Part shown: positions 1-11,600 of the stretch, piece by piece
Layout of the letters: every line of letters begins with the position of its first letter
How positions within the stretch are numbered: position 1 is the first letter of the stretch
Source: Asterionellopsis glacialis
Lineage: Eukaryota; Bacillariophyta; Plagiogrammaphyceae; Rhaphoneidales; Asterionellopsidaceae
Direction of reading: 5' to 3'
Assembly: GCA_014885115.2 (NCBI GenBank)
Contig: WKLE02000165.1
Location: 1 to 25,441 of the forward strand
DNA: 25,441 nt
Notes under the pieces: model-generated
Told to the model about the DNA's origin: nothing
The model's input: only the letters and a program-made list of their open reading frames with translations
Database searches by the model: none
Translations under genes and position numbers: made by a program

Positions 1-2985
1 AACCTGTTCTGTTAACGTTTCACGGGTTTTTGGATCAGATAACAGAGAATTGATTGTATCGTTATCCAAAGGATTCGAAGGCATGGATGGAATAAAGGAT
101 GCACCATCACTTAGTTGTGTAGCAAATGCATTCCTCATCATACCGTTATTCTTGTTGTCATTCTCGGTAGAGGTTGGTGCAGCAGCTGTCCTAGCTACAA
201 GTGCATCACGTAATTCTATAGCAGAAGATAAAACACGTTCATCTTCAGCATTCAACTCGACAAGTTTTTCTAGCAGGGATGGTAAATCGGCTGGATTATC
301 AATGAGTGCCTTCTTCAATGGACTAGGAAGAATTGAATTGAGTGGTGAATTTTCAATGATATCCTTGGGTGTACGCAAGAAGGTTGCTGCTGCCTTGGCT
401 GCTTGACTATCAACCAGGGCTGCACGGATGGCTGCTCTGGTAGCAGCATCACCCAATCGTGCAGTTTCATCTACCAAAATGTCTTGCAATGTAGATCCCT
501 TGGGATCCAACAATAACTTGGCAAATTCAGATGCAGCTGCAGATTGACCTGCACCATCACGATCTACATCAGCTGTAGCAGCTGTATAGGAAGCGAATCC
601 TTCTGACATTTCAATAAGTTTGGCAGGAGATAGTGCACCAGCAGCATTGGATGGCGCTGATGAAATTGCAGTAGCAGTGCCAGCTTGTACAACAGCTAGA
701 GCTGACGCGGATTTGTCGTCGTTACCAGTAGTAGAGGCAGTGACCTCTTCCTCTCCATCTTCTGATAATCCAAGCATAGCTCTCAATGCCTTTTTAGCAC
801 GTGGACTACGATCTGTAAATAATCGTCTCGCCAAGTATGGATAGCATTCTTGGACAATGGCATAATTTTCATCAATACTTAATCCAATCCCTTCCAATGT
901 TGAAAAGGCTCTTGCCACATACAAAACGTAGGGTGGCAAGGCAAACAATTCCCGATTCCTTCGTGACATTTCTTCCATAATATTGGTAACACCCTTTACA
1001 TCCACACCCTCGGATGCTAATTGTTCTTCCATACGTTCCAACATTTCCGTACGTGCTGCTTGTTGCAGTTCAACATCGGATAATTCCGATCCGTATCGGT
1101 CTTGAAATTCTGCCTTGACACGTTCTTGTATCTTTTTAGGACCACCTCCAGCAGACAATTGACGAAAGGCAAAGCTTAGACCCTCCGTGACACCACTATT
1201 CTTTAACCGTTCAGCACTTACTCCATCTGGTGAAAAGCCTAGATTGATAAAATCTTGTGGTATGGCATCGTAATCTTCCACATTGATATGTGCAATGAAT
1301 TCCAACAAGGCATATTGCAAATCATTAGGCACAGCCAAGGTCATACCCCAATCCAAGATACATAATCGACCATCTGTCGTACGGAGAAGATTACCTATAA
1401 CAAGTAGTATTTGAAAGAAAGCAAGTACGTATGAGCGTGAGAGAGGAAGAAGAAGTTGAAAAAAAAAGTCAAAAAGTGAAAAAAAAAACGAACAAGCGGT
1501 ATCTTTCCAGGATCCAGTCAAATTAAATTGTCCAAATGTAGACAAATACTACTGGCATTCGAGGCAGGAAAGGAAGGATCTGTATATATATACATATGTG
1601 GACGTACCTGGATGAGGATCACAATGCAAAACACCTGTATCTAAAAGCATCGTCAAATAGGCATTAATGGCAACACCACACAATCGTGGTACGTCAGGTG
1701 ATACATCACGATCTAATCGTGTTCCCTCTACCCATTCTGTCACAAGGACGGTATCACGCACCAAATCTGGAACAACTTGCGGTGCACAGACGGCATCTAA
1801 TCCACGTTGTCTCATGGCCTTTTCAAAACTAATGGTATTGGTGGCTTCTAATCTGTAATCCGTTTCCGCCACAAAGCCACGTCCCCATTCATCTACCAGT
1901 AAGATTGCTGTATCAATATCTTCTTGTGTAGTTTTGACACCATTGACTGCATTTTGTAATATAGTTTGAATAGGTGTCAAGGTCCGCAACACATGCAGGT
2001 CCAATGCAATTTCACTTAAAATACCTGGACGTTGTACCTTGACGGCAACATCCTTCCCATTGGATTGGAGAGTGCCACGATATACTTGTCCAATCGATGC
2101 AGATGCAACAGGTTTTTCTGACAGGGTAGAAAAGATTTGTTTCAAATCACGTACACCCAATTGTTTTTTCAATACCTCATAGGCTTCGTCCGATGAAAAG
2201 GGTGGTACGGCATCTTGTAATTGTCGTAATTCCAATGCGTATGGTTCAGGTATCAAATCTGTACGAATCGATAAGGCTTGTCCCAATTTGATAAAGGTAG
2301 GACCTAATTGTTGACATAAAATGAGTGATTCCTTGGCACGTCGGGGTTCGGCATTACGCAAGGCCTTGTAATCTTCATCCTTGAAGAGTTTTCCCAGTAC
2401 GAGCCAATCAAATAGTACACCTGTATTAAAGGCACCCGTTAAAAATGCTAATTTCATAATACGTTTCAATACCAAGAGAGGACGTGCCTTGTAAAATTCA
2501 GCAGCCGCTTGAGGATCGTACGTGGATGTTCCTGGTTCGTAGGGTGCATCACCCGAATTGTAGTCGTCGGGTGAATTAATCCAAAGGACTAGTACATTAC
2601 TAATGGTAAAGGCTGCAATGGCAGCCATGTGCCATGGTGTTGTTAGTAATGTAGCTACAGTATCATCCAAGGAAAAGGCAGGATCAACATGTGCATTTGG
2701 CCAAACATAGGTCGATGCATAATGTGTCATTTTACCAATAGCTTCATTCTCCTTCAGGGTAGCAGTGACGGTAGAAGAAAGTGACGATAATTTGTCTTGT
2801 TGTTGTACTACCATTGTTTCGACATCCGCAAACGATACCATATTATGTTTCATTGACGATGATGACGATGAACTAATCCTTCTTGTGGAACCTCCATGAC
2901 CAACACCACCTGGTGAAAGAAAGGCATTTGTCGTCGTCGACAATACACCACAAGCAACAATGACTGCAGTTGTTTTGAACAACAT
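1..2985 (-). CDS. Plastid-targeted ABC1/UbiB (ADCK-like) atypical kinase, 3' end beyond window
   Basis: Exon 1 is 2985-1608, intron 1607-1395 (donor GTACGT, acceptor TATAG, 213 nt), exon 2 runs from 1394 to the left edge with no stop, so at least 923 aa. Kinase hallmarks seen: the family-specific KxGQ motif (K233, Q236), an Ala-Ser-Ile-Gly-Gln glycine-loop equivalent, VAVK lysine K316, hinge VTEWVEGTRL, catalytic loop HCDPHPGN (H454-N461, across the splice) and DWG (D474-G476) where most kinases have DFG. The N-terminus is a signal peptide followed by TNAFLSP, a variant of the diatom ASAFAP plastid-import cleavage site, so plastid or plastoglobule location is likely. ABC1 kinases are tied to prenylquinone metabolism and photoprotection in plastids; the exact paralogue cannot be told. 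After the kinase core there is a long Ala/Ser-rich, helical, apparently non-kinase extension. Family call is firm; function is inference. Confidence 0.92.
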
Positions 2986-4492
2986 TGTTAACCTTTTTCT
3001 TTTTATAGAATGTAGACTATGCTTTCAATCTATACACTATGAATGCAAAGGCTTTCCCTATGGATGATTGACGGTAAGCGTTACGAATCTTCGATAGTAT
3101 CGTGCAAGAGTTCTAGCAAAAAACAAAAAAGAGGAAAAAAAAAAACAACGGAATGAATTCTTTTCTTTCTGTTGCGTCATCTCTGTCCACCAACGCATCC
3201 TCTGGCCTGCACCATCACACACGACACAGTGGACAAAAATACATGACTCAGCAGAGTTCAGCAGGTTGGTGCGCATCATGACACACACACAGAATGGTAC
3301 AGCTGGCCAGACCTTCCACTATCGTCATCCTTATCCGGTTGTAAAGAGAGTATCTCCATCATGAAGGTTTTCCAAGCACTTCCATTCCAATAGAAAACCA
3401 GGACTACGAGTGTAGATAGGGAGTGGGAGGGGTTATTACTTTTTTTGGCTGATGAAGTGTAGGACTACGAGGCGTATCCAGTATCATAGATTTTGTATAG
3501 AATACCTTTACTGTCTGTAATAATATTAAAAAAACAGAACGTTCCGTAGAACCTAATTAAATAGGTGGTATGGACTATAGTCTTTCATGTACAAACGTAA
3601 ACCGAGGAATGACTAAAAACAATGGACGAGGTCATTTCTATTACAGGTTATTTCAGTTGGAAAAAATACTATCCTTTTTAGAGTACATTCGGATTAGTGA
3701 TTCACATTGGGTCGTCTTGTTTGTTTTGGTATATTCCATGTTCGACTATGTTCCAAAGAAGAAAGTAAACTCCACCGTATTTATTTGGTAGGACTACACA
3801 TATACCTCATACTGAACTTTTATCGTTAAATAAGTTTCAAGGTCCATATGGTGGTTTTTCGTCTTTCTGGAAAACTCCTACTTGACTACCAACCTACATA
3901 CATCCATACAGGTATCAAGTACGTTGTTGAAGTAAAGGTTGGCGATGTTAAAAGCTTTGTTGTACTACTAGTGCTACATACTAAAAAAACGAACATGCAT
4001 TTACTATCGTTAAGAGTATGGTTTCTTTTAAATAGGTACGACAAAACAGCTTCGATAGACCAATCAGTTCACTCATGGATCCGAAAGCAGTTTCTAAATT
4101 AGCTGATTAACGAAGTCATTTTTGACGAGGTCATGGAAACGGACATTTAACCAAATTTACATATGTAGTACTAAAAACATGTATATTTCTACAGAAGATG
4201 CATATAACGCATGGTAGGAAATACCGTAGTTGAACTCTTACTTGAAGACTTGTGTGTTTTTCAGAGGAAGCTCTAGAGTTTTGCTATCGCAATCAGTAGT
4301 AAAAGTAACTAACAAACAACACACAAACGCTAGTAGACTAGTTGCGACATTTTGTGATTTGCACACATTACGACAAAAAAAGACAAAACACACACACAAC
4401 GACCATCTCAGTTAGATTACCCTTCTCTTCTCTTCTTGCAATCAAATCAAATCAACCCAAACCCAAACTTTTTATTACACTAGACAAACACA
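2986..4492. other. Divergent intergenic region, no gene recognised
   Basis: This 1.5 kb lies between the kinase start (minus strand) and the secreted-protein start (plus strand) and must hold both promoters. Short open frames of 60-85 codons exist on both strands but lack family resemblance, biased composition or splice partners. The last 70 bases before 4493 are C/T-rich then CA-rich, typical of a 5' leader. The 11-mer GACGAGGTCAT occurs twice (near 3625 and 4125). Confidence 0.6.
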
Positions 4493-5395
4493 ATGTGGAC
4501 AACAACAAAAACAACAACAACAAGTCTTAGAACCTTATTTGTAGCTTCCATGCTATGCAATACATTTGCCGAAACTGTAAGTTTTTGTTTGTTTGGGGCA
4601 ATGCTCTGGTGGACAGTCCGTCCTCATTGTCACCATCTTTCCTTGTTCCATATTATAGTACTCTAGATCTTACCATATATTCTTACCTTTCTTATCTTTC
4701 TTACTTACTTGCAGTATTTACGACGACAAATTCAACCTCTACAAGAAGTTGTCGATCCGAAATTCAATTGGTCTATTCATGATCCTAATTCGAAAAGACA
4801 AGGTACATCCGAATGGTCATTTTCATCCATGACAGCACCTTCTGGTACTGCAGTACAAGAAGAAGATAATCATGATGAACATGATTTCATTGTTATTTCA
4901 GGTACTTATATAATTCCCATGAATCGACACTATCAAATTCAATTATACGATTCAACATGTACAAATCAACTACCAACTAGTACTACTAATGATGATGACA
5001 AGAAGAAGAACAGCAATAATAATGATAATGATACACCATCAATGGCAAGAATCTTATCCTTTACAGAAAAGGAATCCAAGTTGTTGCATCAAGAAGAATC
5101 TTTAAATGTTCGTATTGAAATTGATTCATTTCATTATTGGAAACAACAACAACAAGATGATGATGCATCGTCCCTTAGTAGGAGGAGTGTAGATGTTTGT
5201 GTTCGTTTAGATTTGCTTACCAAACAAGGTGGTGAATCTGTAAATTTTCATGAAGTGAAATTTAATATCCAAGTTGATAATGACAACAAGGACAATAATA
5301 ATGATACATTGAAAGACGTAGAGGAAGATGTTTCTTGTGATCATCCTCAACAACAAGAACAACAAAGACCTCTTCTTTCGTCCACAACAATATGA
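4493..5395 (+). CDS. Predicted secreted protein of unknown function (two exons)
   Basis: Exon 1 is 4493-4576 and starts MWTTTKTTTT; intron 4577-4714 has a GTAAGT donor and a pyrimidine-rich TTGCAG acceptor; exon 2 is 4715-5395, ending TGA. The join is phase 0 and gives 254 aa. Residues 12-26 form a short hydrophobic stretch ending Asn-Thr-Phe-Ala, a credible signal peptide whose coding part almost coincides with exon 1. The mature part alternates beta-like strands (for example DFIVISGTYIIP and VCVRLDLL) with low-complexity Asn/Asp and Gln loops, and it has four cysteines in all, three of them after the signal. I recognise no family. A beta-sandwich-like extracellular protein is a guess from the strand pattern. 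The start is chosen because it supplies the signal peptide in frame; the in-frame codons just before exon 2 are intron. Confidence 0.72.
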
Positions 5396-5905
5396 CTTCC
5401 TTCCTGGTAGCAACAGTGTGGTACTGTTAGTATATAGAAAAACACTTATACTATTTAAAAAAAAATTACCTAGGTAACTGTATTTTTATGACTCTTGTGG
5501 AACACACACACACAAAAAAGGGAAACAAATGTTGTACCAACATTTATTTTTATTGTTTCCAAACTCGTCATTCTCCAAATCATATTACAATTTGTCATTT
5601 TTGTTTCTTTTTCAGAATACCATTTTCTCTTGATTGTCCTTGTTGTTGTCATTACAGGTTACCAAATGTACCTAGAATCATAGTCAAAGATTACGTACAG
5701 TATTTCCTTTTGGAATATACTTTTGTTCATTCTTCATTCACCTTGTGTGTGTGTGTTTTTATATCTATACAGTACTGACTGACTGTATCGTACGTTTTTT
5801 GGTATGGACTTGTACAAGTATACTGTAATAATAATATGTTGTTTTTACTATGTTATATATTTCTCAAAAACACAAAACAAAAACAAAAAAAGCACGTGTG
5901 AGCAT

Positions 5906-5923
5906 ATAATAATAATAATAATA
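5906..5923. repeat. (ATA)6 microsatellite
   Basis: Six perfect ATA units in intergenic DNA. Confidence 0.9.
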
Positions 5924-6068
5924 GTATTGCATCATTATTTTTGTTTGTTGTCATAATTTTTTGCAAAATTTTACCTTGACAGAAGAATGTCAAGACTATA
6001 CTATAGTAATAGTATATTGGAACAAAGAAACAAACAAAATTCATTGAAAGAACCATTTCTGTTCTTGT

Positions 6069-6108
6069 AGAGAGAGAGAGAGAGAAAAAATGTGGGATGG
6101 GATGGGAT
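6069..6108. repeat. (AG)8 microsatellite followed by (GGGAT)3
   Basis: Eight AG units (6069-6084) are followed after a short A-run by three perfect GGGAT pentamers (6094-6108). Intergenic; no function inferred. Confidence 0.85.
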
Positions 6109-6610
6109 GACTGCCTTGAGGATAACTACAAACCAAACAGTCACTTGTTGCAGGACATGATTCTTTTAAAAACTTTTACAATACCAAGGCCCTTCACTAA
6201 CGTATATATGCAATTCGACTGGACACTTTGCCAGATAGGTTGAGAGAGAAACATACACCAAAAGTAAATTCATTCATTAGAAATAGTGCTGCAAGTTAAA
6301 AAAAGTACCATCAGAAAGAGGTCATGGCGAGGGAAAAAAAAAATGTAATAATAATAATACGCTCTAGCTAGAGAGTAGAGTTAGAGGTAAAAAATAAAAG
6401 TAGTGTCTTGCCGTCGTCATGCGTAGTCGTATTCCAGAATCCAACGGATGGTTTTTGGACATTATTTTTTGTTGTTCGTAGTGTCTCCTGTCGATTTTCA
6501 AATTTTCGAACAACAAGTAAAGTTACACGTACAGATGATATTATTTGTGTATAATATTGTTCCTGGAGTCATTCCTACTTACGAATCATTCTACATATAC
6601 CAGGTACTGG

Positions 6611-6658
6611 TAGGTCCTAGTCCTATCGACTTGTTGGTAGAGTAGGTCCTAGTCCTAA
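6611..6658. repeat. 15-bp direct repeat TAGGTCCTAGTCCTA
   Basis: Two perfect copies of TAGGTCCTAGTCCTA, each itself made of two CCTA-type half units, separated by about 18 bp. Intergenic, about 380 bp upstream of the MORN start. Could be a binding-site pair or simple sequence noise. Confidence 0.7.
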
Positions 6659-7027
6659 GAGAATATAATAGACTCTTTTGCTGCTGGTAGGTAGAAAGGA
6701 TGATGGAATCAACAACAAGACAATAATACAACGCATGTCCAGCTATAGTAGGAGATAGCGACTACGTACGTGCGACTAGTACTGCGTTCTACTGAAGATA
6801 GAGTATCGTCCCGCCCGCCTCTGGCAAGAAGAGAGAAAGAAAGAGATTGACAAGGACATGCGATCAATGGCGGTGGAGAGTTCACGAAAAAAGAACACGT
6901 CAATTCCATCACAAACGAGTGGAGCAAGTGCAAGCAACTCAAATCAAATCAATCATCTATACTAACGATTTTGTTTTGAATAGAATAGACTAGAGTTAGT
7001 GAGCGATCTCTCTAGTAGAAAGATATC

Positions 7028-7301
7028 ATGTCGACCGCAACGGCAAGTAGTAGTAAAGATCATTCAACATCTCGACACGACAAGCATGACAAATCTCCTC
7101 CGAGGAGTCTTTCACAACAAGAGCAACATGACAAAAAAGATTCTTGTGAATTTCATGATTTAGATTCCATAGCGGAACGGAATCAAAAAATTAATGATAT
7201 GAGATCTAAAGTGGAATTTCAATTACAAAAATTAATGATTGGTGAACATTCTGAATTTGATGTTTTACGTCAACAAGTAGCTCAATTACGACAACCACCA
7301 A

Positions 7302-7334
<33 letters not shown>

Positions 7335-8464
7335 ATCTACAAGAACCTTTACCAAGTACCAACAATCACAATAACAACAATAGTACTACCATGGTGCAGT
7401 CATCATCCTTATCCATGCATTCACATTCCTCTTCGGTAGGAACAAGTACCTTATTGAATGAATCTACAACATTTGAAGATGACGATCATCATGCCAATGA
7501 CAATGATAATGATGACCATGATGAAGTAGCCAAGAATGCAAAATCAAAAGCAGCACTTGTCGTAGGTGCCATAAGTACAGCAACGATTGCCGCTGCAGCC
7601 ACAGCTACAGCACAAACAAGATCACCCACAACAAGTACAAAATCTACATTATCCTCTTCTTCCTACTTTTCCCAAAAACAACAACAACAACAACAACAGC
7701 AACAATTAGTATCGAAATCCTCAACGATTCAAGTTGTTCAAGAACGTATTGTAGATCCGTATGGAGATGCAGGTATGTATACCGGAGGATTGAAACGATC
7801 AAAACCTCATACCTTTGGTACCATGATGTATCAAGATGGACGTGTCTATCAGGGTGAATGGTGTCATGGACGATGGCACGGTCAGGGTAAGGCACAATTT
7901 ACCAATGGTGATGTCTATCAGGGTGGATACGATACAGATCGACGTCAAGGATATGGACAATATTATTGGAAAGATGGACGTATCTACAAGGGACACTTTA
8001 CACAAGATACACGACACGGTAAGGGTACCTACATTTGGGCGGATGGTGCCATGTATCAAGGTGAATTCCAAAATGGACATCGTCACGGTGAAGGATGTTA
8101 TACCTTTAAGGATGGATCGCAATATGTAGGAGAATGGGTAGAAGGCAAATATCATGGTGTTGGACAAGTCGATTGGAGTGATGGACGATCCTACAAGGGT
8201 GAATGGTATAAAGGTAAAGCACATGGATACGGTGTAGAAACACGATCCGATGGAACCATACGACATGATGGACAATGGAATCATGATAAACCTGTCGTGG
8301 TTAGTAGTAGTACTACTACTAGTAGTAGTATTAGTAATAGTGTGACCATGTCGACCACAAAGAATACTACTAATACTACTAATGGAATTAGTAATCATGA
8401 AGAAGAGGACCAACAGCAACAAGAGGAATATGATACTAGTATCCTTGGTGGTGAAGAACAATAA
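7028..8464 (+). CDS. MORN-repeat protein
   Basis: An uninterrupted 478-aa frame with A at -3 of the ATG. Residues 1-40 are disordered and charged. A helical segment follows (about 50-90), likely coiled coil. Next comes a poly-Thr, Asn, Ser and Asp-rich linker, an Ala-rich hydrophobic patch (about 178-200, AALVVGAISTATIAAAATAT) and a Gln run. Residues 251-411 hold seven consecutive 23-residue MORN repeats with the usual Y-x-G-(E/x)-(W/F)-x(4)-(R/K)-HG-x-G core, then a partial eighth repeat to about 422. The C-terminal 55 residues are Ser/Thr/Asn and Glu/Gln-rich. MORN arrays act as membrane-lipid or protein-docking scaffolds and sometimes sit in phosphatidylinositol kinases; no catalytic domain is present here. 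The partner is unknown. The gene is convergent with the mutase gene, with only 222 bp between the stops. Confidence 0.93.
7304..7333 (+). repeat. (ACA)10 coding microsatellite (poly-Thr)
   Basis: Ten perfect ACA codons inside the MORN gene, encoding a run of ten threonines in the disordered linker. Likely length-polymorphic. Confidence 0.95.
7679..7705 (+). repeat. CAA/CAG coding microsatellite (poly-Gln)
   Basis: A run of nearly pure CAA codons with a single CAG, encoding a polyglutamine tract just before the MORN array. Confidence 0.9.
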
Positions 8465-8686
8465 TAACAATAACAACAATAAGAACAAGCAGAACTTGTG
8501 GGACAAGGATATTAATAGCTAACTAGTTTTAGTAACAAAGTTTCTGTGTGTCATTTAAATCAACAATTGTTCTTGTAATTGTTTGTGCATATTATATCAC
8601 TAACTAATTAACTAACTACCTAAATAATAGCAAACTAGATATGTTGCTGGTGGTAGTAGTATTCATTATTGTTGCAATTGTTATTG

Positions 8687-11600
8687 TTATTGAGGTCGCT
8701 TTCGTAAGGCATTTAATACTTGTTGATCTTGTTCATTTTTTTCATAAAATGCATTCGTCATGAAGGTAATATCACATTCTTGATCAGGTGTACCATCTTC
8801 ATTTTCACATGGACGAAATAAATAATTTGCAGCATTGCCAAAATTATAAACTTCCAAAGGATTACGTCCTGTACCATCATCTAATAGTTTAATACATTTC
8901 GATTTCATATCAAATATAAGTGGTAATCCTTAGATAGTATATCATATATAGTATAGTATAGAGAGCACAAGCAAGTAACAGAGAGATTTAGAGAGAGTGT
9001 GCATGTTTGTGTGTGTTTTGGAAATGTATATTCCAAAAAGACAGGAAAATAACCAAATGATATCACGATATATATAGATAGATAGAGAGAGAGAGCTTAC
9101 CATTCGGGATTTCAAGTTCTGCAATATGCTCTTCTGGTATTTCACAAAGATGCATAAGCAGTCCTCGAATAGCTAATTCATTAATTCATAATTGTAGAGA
9201 AAAAGAAGAAAACAAAAGAGTGAGATGGGTCAATAGACTTGAAAATGTTTAATGTTGGATAAGAGTATCATGTTGCTCTACAAGAGCCCCCCCCCAAAAA
9301 GGTTTTGTGTGTGTTTGTCCCTTCTTCTTCTTGATCACAATTTTACACAGTGATTTCTATACACTTACCATTTTCACTACTGGAAATCAAAACACGTTTA
9401 CCTTGATTGATTGCTTCTGGTACAATTTGTTCCGAATAGTATGGAATGGTCCTTTTTTGGGTGGTAGGAGAATATATATAAAAAATTACACACAAGACAA
9501 CATAATGAGAGCAGACGTTTGAGGGATTAAGACCATTCCAACACGCATATATATGGATGTAAGGATAAGTATACACAGCTTCTTTGTACTAGGGAATTTC
9601 CTATTTTGGTTCTTCTTCTTCTTCTCTTCTTACCTGTCCATACAATCTTTTAAACTTTCACTTTTAGGTAATTTACGTTGCAATGAAAGTTGTCCTTTTT
9701 CAATTGTACGAATTGCACTTTCTCGTGTGGAATATCGTATATCACTTAAATATTTTTGATATCGTTTATCATTACCAGGATAATTCTTGGAAAAGGATGA
9801 TACAGGTGGAGGCCTGTACATGAATATATGATATATATACCCAAATAATGATACAATTTATATACAAGTTCCAAACGAAAGAAAGAAACACACAAGTCAG
9901 AACAAAGAAAGAGTAATACATTATTTTGTCTGTCTCGCCCATCCCTCGGACACTTCTTTACAGTTTTCGGCAATATTATATAATATGCTTACCTAACCTT
10001 GTACCCTCGTCTCCATGCTTTGAACTGTTTTTCACCATGACGTTGCTTTACCATATTCTTTGATAAACCAGTCAATTCTCCATACATTCTTTTTTTTTTT
10101 TAAAAAAGGACAATAAGAACAAGACCAAAAATTGTGAATCATGTACCACATCCATAAACTTGTCACAGATATACATCATGGGACAAGACACTACACTACA
10201 CTACATCCCATCCGATCCAAGTCTCCTCATGCACACACAACAACACAAGTAAGTATTTGGAATTGTACCAATTACCTACCTTTCATTCAAACGCCAACTT
10301 TTGATAATTGGTAACCACAACAAGTCAAGTTCATCTAATACATAAAATGCTGTTTCAATAGCACGTGATAGCCAACTAGTGTATACAACATCAAATTCAA
10401 ATCCATGTAGCTTTAATAGACGCCCAGCTTCTCTAGCTTCATCAATCCCATCTTGTGCCAATGGTGCATCTTCCCATCCAGTAAACAATCCTAACTTGTT
10501 ATGTTCTGTCTTGCCATGACGTATGATAACTAACAAATCTTTACTCTGTTTAGAAGCACTTTTTAAGGATGGTATAGTTAATTGAGAAGGTAACGATGTT
10601 ATACAGGGAAAGTTTGACACTTCTGTGGACAATGCTTCCTTGTCATCTGTTGTTTCTCCTGTGGTTGCTGCCGTACTTGTTCCTGCTGCTGCTGTTGTTG
10701 TTGACAATGACCCACCAACATTCACCTTACCATTCGTGATACCACCATTAGCATTATCTTCTTGTTGACGAAATGCTGGTCCATCAGGATCAAATTGTTT
10801 ACCCTGTACCAATTCTTTCATACCCATTTCCCATACAGTATCTTCTTCTTCATGTTCTACCAAATATTGGACAGGTTTTCCCATATTCCCATCATTCCCA
10901 TCATCTTCATCCATGGCCGTTGGGTCAATAAACTGTCCTGCCCATTCACCTAATTCACGTTCTGCCTTTAATTTGGCCAATGACCGTTCCAAGGGTGTCA
11001 TGGGTGTTTTCGTCCTGGACAGCGTACCATTATAATCTGGTACTTGATCCATCCAATCTGCTTCACGTTTCAACGCTTCCTTCAATAATCCGGGTTTTTC
11101 CATAAAGACACCCTTCATATGTGCTTGTCGTGCTTCCTTTTTTTCCGAAGGTGGTATAATAGGAACCATTTCATCATTAAATTTATATATAACAGGTATA
11201 CCTGTAGGTATAGCAACCTCTTGAATTTCATCATCACCAATACCTGAAGTACAAAACAAAAATATGAGTGATTCAAACAAGATAAAAAAGAAGGTTAGGT
11301 AAAGAATTACTAACCTAAAATACACTAGTATACTTGGTACATCCAGAAAAATACATACGTACCATCAATAGTTTTGACAAGTCCACGTAGGGTATTGGCA
11401 TGTGCTACAACCATAACATTACGTCCAATCCGTAATTCATGTTTAATTTTTTGTTCCCACATGGGTGCTGTACGGACCATACAATCTTCTAACGATTCAG
11501 TGTAGGGTATTTGATCCAAGGTTAAATCGTAATATCGTCGATCACGTCCTGGCCAATATTCATCTGATTTTTGTAAGGGTGGTGGACGACTCCGTAAGGA

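Larger units (their letters stand above)
5396..7027. other. Intergenic region with simple repeats, no gene recognised
   Basis: 1.6 kb between two plus-strand genes. It contains T-rich tracts, (ATA)6, (AG)8, three GGGAT units, a 12-bp CTCTAGCTAGAG palindrome at 6362-6373 and a 15-bp direct repeat near 6611 and 6644. Open frames here are short and are built from poly-Phe/Val/Ile translations of T-rich DNA, so I do not call them genes. The MORN gene promoter should lie in the last few hundred bases. Confidence 0.55.

Noticed and set aside
3058..3288. 76-codon minus-strand frame upstream of the kinase
   Set aside because: Composition is that of translated A-rich DNA (Phe and Ser runs); probably 5' flank.
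7799..8506. 235-codon open frame on the minus strand
   Set aside because: It lies opposite the MORN repeats; its pattern of Ile/Thr/Ser repeats is the mirror of the repeated coding sequence.
10272..10279. Frame ending after SWRLNER taken as the true C-terminus of the mutase
   Set aside because: The stop lies just inside a GTAGGT donor; exon 4 resumes with the conserved MYGELTG in frame, so the gene continues.
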